From Limosilactobacillus reuteri (lineage in GTDB: Bacteria > Bacillota > Bacilli > Lactobacillales > Lactobacillaceae): 64,000 nucleotides of DNA. The translations under genes and the position numbers were made by a program. Positions 1 through 7,927 of this stretch are shown in pieces. Under the pieces are notes generated by a model. That model saw nothing but the letters and a program-made list of their open reading frames with translations, was not told where the DNA came from and did no database searches. The number at the start of each line of letters is the position of its first letter. Position 1 is the stretch's first letter. The stretch spans positions 866,001 to 930,000 of the forward strand of contig NZ_CP027805.1 of NCBI RefSeq assembly GCF_003072625.1. The letters are read 5' to 3'.

Positions 1-104
1 ATCAAGCAATTGTTATTAACCAAGATGGATTGTTTGAACCAATAATTTTAACGGAGGGACCTAAGAGTGACGAATACAAAACTAACCAACCAAGCGCAGA
101 TTGA
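1..104 (+). CDS. scpA: ScpA C-terminus (partial, runs off the left edge)
   Basis: The frame starting at base 3 is open to a TGA at 102-104 and reads AIVINQDGLFEPIILTEG, which resembles the end of segregation and condensation protein A. ScpA is the kleisin that bridges SMC and ScpB in the chromosome condensation complex. It overlaps the start of scpB by 38 bases, an arrangement usual for translationally coupled scpA-scpB. Only about 33 codons are visible, so the call rests mainly on position next to scpB. Confidence 0.75.
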   Translation, partial: QAIVINQDGLFEPIILTEGPKSDEYKTNQPSAD

Positions 105-672
105 AGGATTACTTTTTATTAGTGGGGATGAAGGAATTACCCTGGGTGATTTAGCGAAAATTTCTGGTTTTATGAAGCCAGCTATTCTAGCAATATTACA
201 AGATCTAAAAAAGAAGTATGAAGATGATCCCGCGTCTGCTTTTATCTTACTCGAAAGTGATCAGACTTATCGTTTGGCAACCAAACCCCAGTTAGCAGAG
301 GTCATTAAACATTATTTTGAAGTCCCATTAACGGTGCCATTGACTAAAGCATTACTGGAAGTGTTGGCAATTGTTGCTTATCGACAACCAATTACGCGAC
401 TAGAAATTGACGATATTCGGGGAGTGCAAAGTTCAGGATCATTACAAAAATTAATGGTTCGTGGTTTAGTTGGCACTCATGGACGCTTGGATGCACCTGG
501 CCGTCCATTTTTATATTCAACAACCCCGGCTTTTTTAAATTATTTTGGGTTAAGCGATTTAGATGAACTTCCACCGTTACCTGATCAAGATGAATTAGAA
601 ATGAGCAATATTAATGGAGATATTTTCCTCGAAGCATTGCAAGCGCGAGAAGAACGAAAGGACGATAATTAA
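67..672 (+). CDS. scpB: Segregation and condensation protein ScpB
   Basis: A 201-residue protein of normal ScpB length. It has the two winged-helix domain layout of the family, with the conserved stretch ALLEVLAIVAYRQPITRLEI near residues 91-110, followed by the GVQSSGSLQKLMVRGLV region. ScpB binds the kleisin ScpA in the SMC-ScpAB condensin that compacts and separates chromosomes. The start is GTG at 67, with GGAGGG at 53-58 as ribosome binding site inside the scpA tail. The stop TAA shares one base with the rluB start, so scpA-scpB-rluB look like one operon. Confidence 0.95.
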   Translation: MTNTKLTNQAQIEGLLFISGDEGITLGDLAKISGFMKPAILAILQDLKKKYEDDPASAFILLESDQTYRLATKPQLAEVIKHYFEVPLTVPLTKALLEVLAIVAYRQPITRLEIDDIRGVQSSGSLQKLMVRGLVGTHGRLDAPGRPFLYSTTPAFLNYFGLSDLDELPPLPDQDELEMSNINGDIFLEALQAREERKDDN

Positions 673-1388
673 TGGAACGATTACAAAAGGCGATGGCAGA
701 AGCAGGAGTAGCTTCGCGTCGGGCATCGGAAAAACTTATCCTTCAGGGGAAAGTTGCAGTTAATGGCAAGATTGTGACGGAACTTGGCACTAAAGTTGGC
801 GTTCACGATGAGATTGTAGTAAATGGCGTTCCAATTCATCATGAACAACATGTTTACTACTTACTAAATAAACCACGGGGAGTTATCTCAAGTGCTCATG
901 ATGATAAGGGACGGCGAACAGTCGTTGATATTATTCATGATGCTGATATTGATGAACGTATTTATCCAGTTGGCCGCTTAGACTATGACACAACAGGAAT
1001 TCTTCTCCTAACAAATGATGGCGCTTTAGCAAATAAACTGATGCACCCTAAATATGAAGTTGAAAAAACTTACATTGCTAAGGTTGAAGAAATCGTCAAA
1101 AATGATGAATTGAAACAATTGCGTTTAGGGGTAGTTATTGATGGTCGAAAGACAGAGCCGGCTAAATCGAAACTCTTGAATGTTGACCGTGCCAAGAAGA
1201 CAAGTCTTGTTCAATTAACAATTCATGAGGGACGAAACCACCAAGTTAAGAATATGTTTAAAGCAGTGGGACATCCAGTGACTAAACTTCATCGTGAAAC
1301 ATATGGACCATTAAATTTATATGGCCTTCAACCAGGGGAGTTTCGTGCATTAAAGCCTGAAGAAGTGCAAATATTAAAGAAAAAGTAA
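672..1388 (+). CDS. rluB: 23S rRNA pseudouridine synthase RluB/RsuA family
   Basis: A 238-residue protein with an N-terminal S4 RNA-binding domain (about 1-60, MERLQKAMAEAGVASRRASE) and an RsuA/RluB-type pseudouridine synthase domain. The catalytic motif GRLDYDTTGILLLTNDG is near residues 100-116 and carries the catalytic Asp. RluB converts a uridine in 23S rRNA helix 89 to pseudouridine. The ATG overlaps the scpB stop (TAATG). The scpB-rluB neighbourhood is the usual Firmicutes order. The exact target uridine is inferred from family and context. Confidence 0.92.
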   Translation: MERLQKAMAEAGVASRRASEKLILQGKVAVNGKIVTELGTKVGVHDEIVVNGVPIHHEQHVYYLLNKPRGVISSAHDDKGRRTVVDIIHDADIDERIYPVGRLDYDTTGILLLTNDGALANKLMHPKYEVEKTYIAKVEEIVKNDELKQLRLGVVIDGRKTEPAKSKLLNVDRAKKTSLVQLTIHEGRNHQVKNMFKAVGHPVTKLHRETYGPLNLYGLQPGEFRALKPEEVQILKKK

Positions 1389-1490
1389 AATTGAATTTGT
1401 AAAATAACCCGAGAGGCACTGGGGGACAAGAAGTATCCAATTTTACAAAAGAACACGGAATAACACGGAAAAAGAGCCAAGCTATAAACG

Positions 1491-1519
1491 TTGACATGAC
1501 AGTAAAAGCCTATTAGAAT
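1491..1519 (+). promoter_or_regulatory. Sigma-A promoter for the FMN riboswitch/ribU transcript
   Basis: TTGACA at 1491-1496 and TAGAAT at 1514-1519 are separated by 17 bases. Transcription would start about 1526, some 20 bases before the FMN aptamer. This is a near-consensus promoter in the right place for the riboswitch leader. Confidence 0.8.
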
Positions 1520-1546
1520 AGGAACTGTAAAATTATAAAACGTTTG

Positions 1547-1656
1547 TCTTCAAGGCGCGGTGAAATTCCCGACCGGCGGTGACAGCCCGCAACCCATTGT
1601 TAATGGTTGATCTGGTGTAATTCCAGAGCCGACAGTATAGTCTGGTATAAAGAAGA
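1547..1656 (+). ncRNA. FMN riboswitch (RFN element) aptamer
   Basis: The segment has the RFN hallmarks: GGTGAAATTCCCGACCGGCGG near 1559-1579 (a motif of the first junction), a later ATTCCAGAGCCGACAGTATAGTC, and closing ends TCTTC/GAAGA that form P1. FMN binding in Gram-positive bacteria normally favours a downstream terminator. It is followed by a terminator hairpin and then ribU, so FMN should shut off riboflavin uptake. Confidence 0.95.
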
Positions 1657-1690
1657 TTTCTGTATTAAATAATCTTTAAATAGTTTATTT

Positions 1691-1731
1691 GCGTTGCTGA
1701 CAAACAAATCGTAAGTCAGCAACGCTTTTTT
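1691..1731 (+). terminator. Riboswitch-controlled intrinsic terminator
   Basis: GCGTTGCTGAC (1691-1701) pairs with GTCAGCAACGC (1715-1725), an 11-bp perfect stem followed by TTTTTT. It lies between the FMN aptamer and ribU, so it is the expression platform expected for transcription attenuation. Confidence 0.9.
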
Positions 1732-1777
1732 ATACAGGATGCCAAATGGAGGCAATCTCAGATGGAGGTTGTTATTA

Positions 1778-2356
1778 ATGACAGTAACGCATCAACGTAT
1801 TCAACGATTGGTGGGTATAGCATGTTTGGGCGCGCTAGCATTTATTTTAATGTTTTTTGAGTTTCCGGTTTTGCCGATGGCTCCCTACCTAAAACTTGAC
1901 TTTTCTGATGTCCCCGTTTTACTAGGGGGCTATATCTATGGGCCAGTTGGCGGAATTGTTATCGCAGCAATTAAATGCTTAATTCATGGAATGATTCACG
2001 GTTTTTCTCCAGCTGAATTAATTGGGGTTGCCAGTGATTTTATTTCATCGCTTGCTCTTCTGCTTCCATTCTGCTGGGTGTGGCGTCATCATAACTGGAG
2101 TAAGAAAAAACAAGCTATTACCGGAATTGTTTTAGGAACAGTAACTTTGACTATTTTAATGTCTCTGCTTAATTTGTGGATCCTTACGCCTTTATATATG
2201 GCAGTTTGGAACTGGAAGTCGACATTACCAGTATCCCAGCTAGTGGCGATGGGTGTGTTGCCCTTTAACATTATTAAGGGTTTGGTTGTTACGATTGTAT
2301 ATGTAATTATTGCGGGTCGGCTACGTCCATGGCTAGACCAGCATAGAATGATTTAA
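1778..2356 (+). CDS. ribU: Riboflavin ECF transporter S component RibU
   Basis: A 192-residue integral membrane protein with about six hydrophobic segments and the RibU motif PYLKLDFSDVP near residues 35-45, followed by a glycine-rich second helix. It is the substrate-binding S component that captures riboflavin and works with the shared ECF energising module, which is not in this window. The ATG at 1778 is preferred over an earlier in-frame ATG at 1739 because GGAGG (1764-1768) precedes it. The upstream FMN riboswitch confirms the substrate. An IS3 element has inserted just after the stop. Confidence 0.93.
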   Translation: MTVTHQRIQRLVGIACLGALAFILMFFEFPVLPMAPYLKLDFSDVPVLLGGYIYGPVGGIVIAAIKCLIHGMIHGFSPAELIGVASDFISSLALLLPFCWVWRHHNWSKKKQAITGIVLGTVTLTILMSLLNLWILTPLYMAVWNWKSTLPVSQLVAMGVLPFNIIKGLVVTIVYVIIAGRLRPWLDQHRMI

Positions 2357-2431
2357 AAAGATGAATTGAGAGAGGTGAAGTGCCCTACAATTGTTAGACA
2401 AGAAATCTAATGATTGTGGGGCACTTTTCAT

Positions 2432-2965
2432 ATGGTCAAATATAAATCAGAATTGAAGGCACAGATTGTCCATGAATACCTGTCAACTTCACAAAGTGCT
2501 TATGATTTAAGCAAAAAGTATCAGATTAATAGACGAGAAATAGCTAAGTGGGTTCAGCGATACCGTTTGAATGGGATTAATGGCCTTAAACGTCGTCGTC
2601 AGAAGCGAACCTTTACCACCGACTTCAAGTTAAATGTGATAGACTACTATCAAACTCATGAGGATTCAATGGCCGAAGTAGCGGCTCGTTTTGATATCTT
2701 AGCGGCACAGGTCTCTGCTTGGCGCACACAATTTAAACGAGACGGGATTACAGCTTTGAAGCCTCACCCGAAAGGTAGGCCGTCAAAAGTGAAACGTACT
2801 AAAAAACAAATCCGCCAGCTCGCCAATAAGAGTGAAGTGGAACAATTAAAGGAAGAATTAGCGAAGAAGAACCAAGAACTCTATAACACCAAGTTGGAGC
2901 GTGATCTCTTAAAAAAATCGCTGTCCCTGTTCGGACCCTCAAAGCCCGGAAGAAAACCCAAATAG
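2432..2965 (+). CDS. IS3-family transposase OrfA (helix-turn-helix)
   Basis: A 177-residue protein with two helix-turn-helix segments (YDLSKKYQINRREIAKWV near 28-45 and a second near 75-95) and a C-terminal leucine-zipper-like coiled coil (about 135-165). OrfA binds the element ends. The start at ATG 2432 skips an upstream in-frame TTG at 2414. An A7 tract at 2910-2916 lies near the 3' end. After a -1 slip there the frame stays open into orfB, so an OrfAB fusion transposase is likely, as is usual in the IS3 family. Confidence 0.88.
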   Translation: MVKYKSELKAQIVHEYLSTSQSAYDLSKKYQINRREIAKWVQRYRLNGINGLKRRRQKRTFTTDFKLNVIDYYQTHEDSMAEVAARFDILAAQVSAWRTQFKRDGITALKPHPKGRPSKVKRTKKQIRQLANKSEVEQLKEELAKKNQELYNTKLERDLLKKSLSLFGPSKPGRKPK

Positions 2966-3861
2966 TGGATCAGATCAGGGACGATCAATCATCACTACCC
3001 AAGAAGCAGCGTTATAAGATTGGTGACCTTCTTAAAGCCATTGAACTTCCCAAGGCTACTTATCACGATGAGCGGAAACGAATAGCTAACCACCATGATA
3101 AATATACTGAAGTTAAGCAAGTGATTCTTCAAATTGCTCAACAGTTTCAGATTCGTGGGCGTTGGACTGCGGGCTATCGCCGCATTCAAGCCGCTTTAGA
3201 TAAACTTAACTTACACTTGTCGGGTGACACGATTCGGAAGTTAATGCGTGAATTGGACGTCCAGGTAGGCCTATATAACTGCCATCGGAATGGTAAATAT
3301 TCATCTTATCATGGCACCGTTGGTAAGGTTTCAGATAATAAATTAAAGCAAGAATTCAATGAAAAACAACCTTATCGGGTTATTCATACTGACGTAACGC
3401 AGGTTCGCTTAGCTAACCATCAATGGGCTTACATCTCAGTGATGATTGACGAAGCGAGTCAAGAGATCCTGGCTTTCCAGATTAGTACTAGTCCCAATAA
3501 AGACTTAATTATGCGAACTATAAAAGAATTAGTTAACAATTTACCTGATGATGCGCAACCAATTATCCATTCAGATCAAGGTTGGCATTACCAGTTAGCT
3601 TACTATACCCAAAAACTAGCGGATCTTCAGTTTATTCAAAGCATGTCCCGCAAAGGGAATTGCTTAGATAACGCTCCCGTAGAAAGTTTCTTTCACTTAT
3701 TTAAGACTGAATTACTAGCTGGCTTTCCACCATGCAAGGACATTATTGAGTTAACTAAACTTTCATACGATTATGTTCAATACTTTAATCATGTTAGGAC
3801 AACCTTAAAAACGAAAGGCATGACCCCAATTGAATACCGAAATCATGCCTTAGCAGCTTAA
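2965..3861 (+). CDS. IS3-family transposase OrfB (DDE integrase)
   Basis: A 298-residue rve-type integrase domain protein. The DDE residues are visible in HTDVTQVRL (first Asp), IIHSDQGWHYQ (second Asp) and NAPVESFFHLFKTE (Glu). The frame is -1 relative to orfA, and its GTG overlaps the orfA stop by one base. It is probably made mainly as an OrfAB fusion through frameshifting. It looks full length and potentially active. Confidence 0.9.
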   Translation: MDQIRDDQSSLPKKQRYKIGDLLKAIELPKATYHDERKRIANHHDKYTEVKQVILQIAQQFQIRGRWTAGYRRIQAALDKLNLHLSGDTIRKLMRELDVQVGLYNCHRNGKYSSYHGTVGKVSDNKLKQEFNEKQPYRVIHTDVTQVRLANHQWAYISVMIDEASQEILAFQISTSPNKDLIMRTIKELVNNLPDDAQPIIHSDQGWHYQLAYYTQKLADLQFIQSMSRKGNCLDNAPVESFFHLFKTELLAGFPPCKDIIELTKLSYDYVQYFNHVRTTLKTKGMTPIEYRNHALAA

Positions 3862-3951
3862 TAATTTAATTTTGTCTAACTTTTGTGTTGCACTTTAAGG
3901 CTGAGATTTTTCTTGGCCTTTTATTTTTTATGGTAGAATTTTTAAATAAAT

Positions 3952-3959
3952 TACGTATA
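3952..3959 (+). promoter_or_regulatory. Competence-box-like motif TACGTATA upstream of ypbB-recQ
   Basis: TACGTATA differs by one base from the streptococcal ComX (cin) box TACGAATA. It is followed by TAAATATATAGGGAGG, almost the same as the sequence upstream of dprA (26540-26561). The motif ends 11 bases before the ribosome binding site of the gene at 3984. A competence sigma-factor promoter is an inference only. Confidence 0.4.
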
Positions 3960-3983
3960 TAAATATATAGGGAGGTGAAATCG

Positions 3984-5009
3984 GTGAATAAATTATTGCG
4001 CTTTTTTAGTTATCACCAGCCACGGAGAATTCGTGTAATCGAAAACACTCTTCGAAGTCGGCGTACAGTCGCAACCCTCTTTTGGGCTCGACAATATGGA
4101 ATCTTAGAGTGGTTAGGGGCGGATCGAGCATTGAATCGTCAAGAATATGATCAGCTTATTAATCAACTTGTTGATGATAGATTATTAGTGATTGATGATC
4201 AATCCCAAGCAAGTCTTACAGAAGAAGGCGCGAAAATCTTAAAAAACGAAGAAGAGAGTTTTTACATCCCATCTTTTTATGACTGGTACTGGTTAGCTAA
4301 TACCCAACGAGTAATTCAACGGCTTTTTTTGGCTATTCAAGTTGTATCAGAATTCTCTTATCATCAAAGAAATTATGTTCCATTGGCAATTCCATATGGT
4401 GAAATGATTGCCGTGAAGCAGTGGTTTCGACAAAATTATCATCACGATCTGGTTAGAAGTCTCTATAATGACCTCCATCGGTTTGGTAGCGCGTTAGAAA
4501 GTGAGGACCCACGAATGACAACTGACCTTTTTAATGTCATGATTGGTTATCAGCGATCAGGATGGACAATTAATCAAGCAGCCCAAGAATTGCAAATAAA
4601 AATCAATGATATCCATTACTTACGTCATGATGAGATGTTAGCAATTAGCGCTTATGCTCGTAATTTCCCTGGTCCACTGCAACAATTGCTTCTTCCATTG
4701 ATCAATGAGAGTCCACTAAACCGGAGTGCCCAAGTAACATTTGACTTGTATACCCAAGGAAAACCAATTAAATTGATTGCTCAAGAGCGGCGTTTAAAAG
4801 AAAATACGATTAAGGAACATCTCTTAGAAGCAGCAATCCTTATTCCTGATAAGCTAGAATGGGATATCCTTTTGCCAAGAAGTAAGCGTGATGAACTTAG
4901 TCAATTCTATAAGGGAGAACCGACAGCGTGGAAATTTAACGAGCAAATTGCTAGTTTTTATGAATATCGCCTATATCAAATATTTCAAGGAATAACAAAT
5001 GAAAAATAA
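3984..5009 (+). CDS. YpbB-like helix-turn-helix protein upstream of recQ
   Basis: A 341-residue protein with no enzymatic motif. The C-terminal part (about 235-290, including GKPIKLIAQERRLKENTIKEH) resembles the helix-turn-helix domain of Bacillus YpbB, which also sits directly upstream of a recQ-like helicase gene. The start GTG at 3984 has GGAGG at 3971-3975; an earlier GTG at 3975 overlaps that site and is rejected. It overlaps recQ by 11 bases, so the two are translationally coupled. A DNA-binding or helicase-partner role is inferred. Confidence 0.75.
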   Translation: MNKLLRFFSYHQPRRIRVIENTLRSRRTVATLFWARQYGILEWLGADRALNRQEYDQLINQLVDDRLLVIDDQSQASLTEEGAKILKNEEESFYIPSFYDWYWLANTQRVIQRLFLAIQVVSEFSYHQRNYVPLAIPYGEMIAVKQWFRQNYHHDLVRSLYNDLHRFGSALESEDPRMTTDLFNVMIGYQRSGWTINQAAQELQIKINDIHYLRHDEMLAISAYARNFPGPLQQLLLPLINESPLNRSAQVTFDLYTQGKPIKLIAQERRLKENTIKEHLLEAAILIPDKLEWDILLPRSKRDELSQFYKGEPTAWKFNEQIASFYEYRLYQIFQGITNEK

Positions 5010-6438
5010 GCAAGAAATTCTAGATGTTTTACAAAGTCATTTTGGCTTTGATAATTTTCGTCCAGGCCAAGAAGAGACAATTAATGCCTTACTGGAAGGA
5101 AAAGATACTTTATCGATTCTTCCTACTGGCGCCGGAAAATCGCTTTTGTATCAATTGCCAGCTTATTTATTATCAGGAACGATTCTCATTGTTTCGCCGC
5201 TGATTTCACTAATGCAGGATCAGGTTGACCGTCTTCATCGGCAGGGTGAAAAACGAGTCATTATGTTAAGTGGCCAGCTTGTTGGAAAAGAACGTGCAAG
5301 TGTCCTCCGCAATTTGAAATCATTTAAATTTGTATTTACTTCTCCGGAAATGCTTGATAACCAGCAAGTTTTAACCGCACTTAAGAAAAATAAGGTTGCG
5401 TTAATGGTTATTGACGAGGCTCATTGTATCTCACAGTGGGGCCCTGATTTTCGTCCTGAATATTTATTGCTAAAGGAAGTACGGCAACAATTAGGATCGC
5501 CGACAACATTGCTGTTGACAGCAACTGCTACTCCCCGTATTCGGCAGGATATTTTGAAAAAAATGGGGATGGCAACCGCTTATCAGGTAATTAAATCCGT
5601 TGACCGTCCTAATATTTTTTTAGCTGGTCAGTCTGTAGCTACGCAAAAGGAAAAAGATGGTGAACTACTGAAACTGATTCAAAAATTTACTGGTCCTGGG
5701 ATTATTTACTTTGCGAGTCGCAAGCTGGCTTCTCAGATGGCAGAATGGCTTGAAAATCAAACTGACTTAAATGTAGCAGCTTACCATGCTGGCATTGCGC
5801 CGATTGAACGATTTCGGATTCAAAATCAATTTATGAATAATGAATTACAGGTAATTTGTGCAACAAGTGCCTTTGGGATGGGGATTGATAAAAATGATAT
5901 TCGTTACGTCATTCATTATCATTTGCCGAGTAATTTAGAAAATTATTTACAGGAAATTGGTCGGGCTGGTCGTGATGGTAAGCAGAGTTTGGCAGTGCTT
6001 CTATATGCAAATGGCGATGAAATGATTCAACGACAATTAACAAGCGTTGATGTTCCACCCGTTACAATCCTAGAGCAGATTAAGAATGGTAAGCTGTCAG
6101 CAAATATATTGGGAGAGCAAGCATCTTTGTTTGAATTTTATCTTGAACATTCTTTTACACCTCAGCAAATAATTGCGATGTTTGAGCGACGTAAAATTCA
6201 AACAGAAAAAGAATTACAAGAAATGGTTTCTTATATCAAAGAGGGGGGGTGCAAACGAGAATATCTTTTAACATACTTTGGTGAGCAATTTGATGGTTCG
6301 AATGAGTTCTGTTGTGATAATGAGCTTTCAGATTGGTCAACCAAACTTGTTTTGCCGATTAGTCAGCCGATTTCTGAAAACAACAAAATGGGATGGGAAA
6401 ACCGCTTAAAAGTCCTATTAAATGTTACCGAAAATTAA
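4999..6438 (+). CDS. recQ: RecQ-family ATP-dependent DNA helicase (short, RecS-like)
   Basis: A 479-residue superfamily 2 helicase with Walker A ILPTGAGKSLLYQLP (about 38-52), DEAH box VIDEAHCISQWGPDF (about 136-150), motif III LTATATPRI and motif VI QEIGRAGRDG. It unwinds DNA 3' to 5' during repair and recombination. It lacks an HRDC domain, like Bacillus RecS. The RecQ zinc site is degenerate: CKREYLLTYFGE is present, but the distal cluster reads FCCDNE where CxxCxxC is expected. Coupled to the YpbB-like gene. Confidence 0.92.
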   Translation: MKNKQEILDVLQSHFGFDNFRPGQEETINALLEGKDTLSILPTGAGKSLLYQLPAYLLSGTILIVSPLISLMQDQVDRLHRQGEKRVIMLSGQLVGKERASVLRNLKSFKFVFTSPEMLDNQQVLTALKKNKVALMVIDEAHCISQWGPDFRPEYLLLKEVRQQLGSPTTLLLTATATPRIRQDILKKMGMATAYQVIKSVDRPNIFLAGQSVATQKEKDGELLKLIQKFTGPGIIYFASRKLASQMAEWLENQTDLNVAAYHAGIAPIERFRIQNQFMNNELQVICATSAFGMGIDKNDIRYVIHYHLPSNLENYLQEIGRAGRDGKQSLAVLLYANGDEMIQRQLTSVDVPPVTILEQIKNGKLSANILGEQASLFEFYLEHSFTPQQIIAMFERRKIQTEKELQEMVSYIKEGGCKREYLLTYFGEQFDGSNEFCCDNELSDWSTKLVLPISQPISENNKMGWENRLKVLLNVTEN

Positions 6439-6522
6439 AGTTTAGCGTTGTTGCTAGACAATCGTCAAAAGTTTGCGATACAATCAGAATGTTAATTCTC
6501 AAAATAAGGAGGCATGATTACT

Positions 6523-7095
6523 TTGAGTGAGGAACGGAAAGAGAGCCGACAAGCTAATGATGAATTATGGGATAAAAAGTTTACAGATAAAGAAGACCTT
6601 GATAGTGACGGCCATTTATCACGAACGGAACACCGTAAGCAACGATCGCATAATTCAATGATTACTACGATCTTAATCGTGTTAATTATCGTTCTCGCCG
6701 CTACACCACTTATTTATTGGATTAATAATAAACAGTCCTTTAATCATCCGGCGAGAACCGAACAAGTAGCTACTAGTTCTGAAAATAGTAAAAAAAAAGA
6801 ATCTCACAGTTCGAGTACCTCTAGTGAGCATTCAAAGAAAGAATCTAGTGTAAGCAGTAGTGAATCCTCTTCTTCAAGTATTGAGGAATCAAGTTCGACG
6901 CAAACTAGCCAAAGTTATAGTGCTCCACAAAGCAGTAGTAGCTATTATCGATATAGTAGTAGTTATCGTTACGGTAATGGGTATCAAAACCGGACTACTC
7001 CTAATCGTTATAGTAGTTATCAGCAACATTATAACAATAGCCAGACCTATAATCGCTACAATAATAATACAGAAAATACAAACCGTTATCGTTAA
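6523..7095 (+). CDS. Single-pass membrane protein with Ser/Tyr/Asn-rich extracellular tail
   Basis: A 190-residue protein: charged N-terminus (about 1-45), one transmembrane helix MITTILIVLIIVLAATPLIY (about 46-65), then a serine-rich stretch and a tail dominated by S, Y, N, Q and R. Bacillus and other lactobacilli carry a LysM protein (YpbE) at this place after recQ, but no LysM domain is visible here. The start TTG at 6523 is 10 bases after GGAGG (6508-6512); the ATG at 6514 is too close to that site. Function unknown; a cell-surface role is inferred from topology. Confidence 0.72.
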   Translation: MSEERKESRQANDELWDKKFTDKEDLDSDGHLSRTEHRKQRSHNSMITTILIVLIIVLAATPLIYWINNKQSFNHPARTEQVATSSENSKKKESHSSSTSSEHSKKESSVSSSESSSSSIEESSSTQTSQSYSAPQSSSSYYRYSSSYRYGNGYQNRTTPNRYSSYQQHYNNSQTYNRYNNNTENTNRYR

Positions 7096-7168
7096 AAATA
7101 GAGCATTAGCAGCAATTTTCTGATAAAGTAGTGTATTGGATTGAAGATAGAGGAGTGAATAACTAATA

Positions 7169-7855
7169 ATGTGTAAGGGATTGCAAGTAGCAATTGATGG
7201 TCCGGCCTCAGCAGGAAAGAGTACGGTCGCTAAATTAGTAGCAAAGAAGTTTAATTATGTCTATTGTGATACTGGTGCAATGTACCGAGCAGTTACATTA
7301 GAAGTGTTAAATAAGGGCATTGATCCTAAGGATGATAAAAGGGTTGCTGAAATTGCTCGGCAAATAAAAATAGATTTTGAACCGGGTGAAACTGAACAAC
7401 GAGTTTTCTTAAATGGCAAAGAAGTTACTCATGATATCCGGTTGCCGAAAGTAGCCGCAAATGTATCTGCTGTGGCGGCAGTTCCGGCCGTTCGCGAAGA
7501 GATGACGAAGCAACAGCGACAAATTGCTGAAAATGGTGGAATCGTGATGGATGGACGGGATATTGGTACGACTGTTTTACCGCAAGCACCAGTAAAAATA
7601 TTTATGGTAGCGAGTGCCTATGAACGGGCTCGACGTCGATATGTTGAAAATCAGGCAAAGGGAATTAATACCACGTCGCTTGAAGAATTACAAAAGGCAA
7701 TTGAATTAAGGGATAAAAAAGACTCAACACGAAAAGTTTCACCTCTTACACAAGCACCTGATGCAATCAAATTGGATACAACAAATATGACAATTGATGA
7801 AGTTGTGAGTGAAATCAGTAAAATAATTAAAAAAACACAAGATGAATTAGCCTAA
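7169..7855 (+). CDS. cmk: Cytidylate kinase
   Basis: A 228-residue P-loop kinase of the CMP kinase family. The nucleotide-binding loop is AIDGPASAGKSTVAK (about 8-22), followed by YCDTGAMYRAVT, VMDGRDIGTTVLP (about 129-141) and the lid-region RARRRYVE. It phosphorylates CMP and dCMP with ATP in pyrimidine nucleotide supply. The cmk-rpsA-der order is typical of Firmicutes. Confidence 0.96.
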   Translation: MCKGLQVAIDGPASAGKSTVAKLVAKKFNYVYCDTGAMYRAVTLEVLNKGIDPKDDKRVAEIARQIKIDFEPGETEQRVFLNGKEVTHDIRLPKVAANVSAVAAVPAVREEMTKQQRQIAENGGIVMDGRDIGTTVLPQAPVKIFMVASAYERARRRYVENQAKGINTTSLEELQKAIELRDKKDSTRKVSPLTQAPDAIKLDTTNMTIDEVVSEISKIIKKTQDELA

Positions 7856-7927
7856 ATACTGGAAATGTGAAACAAATTTTAGTAAAATATCTTTTAGAGC
7901 TGATTGTTGCAAGGAGGATTTTTTTTA

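Larger units (their letters stand above)
2376..3897 (+). mobile_element. IS3-family insertion sequence (1522 bp) with 3-bp target duplication AGG
   Basis: The element carries orfA and orfB of the IS3 family. The left end (TGAAGTGCCCTACA..GTTAGACAA) and the reverse complement of the right end (TAAAGTGCAACACA..GTTAGACAA) are imperfect inverted repeats. AGG at 2373-2375 and at 3898-3900 flanks it as a 3-bp direct repeat. It lies about 20 bases downstream of the ribU stop, apparently inside the ribU terminator region. Both reading frames look intact. Confidence 0.88.

Noticed and set aside
2909..2970. Reading the first IS3 orfA/orfB as a broken transposase
   Set aside because: The two frames overlap in -1 phase with an A7 run, the normal programmed arrangement of the IS3 family, so it is not decay.
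6860..7123. Open frame of 87 codons overlapping the Ser/Tyr-rich membrane protein gene
   Set aside because: It is in another frame over repeated AGT/TAT-type codons that yield Val/Ile strings by chance. It has no ribosome binding site, and the overlapped gene has a clear start and membrane helix.
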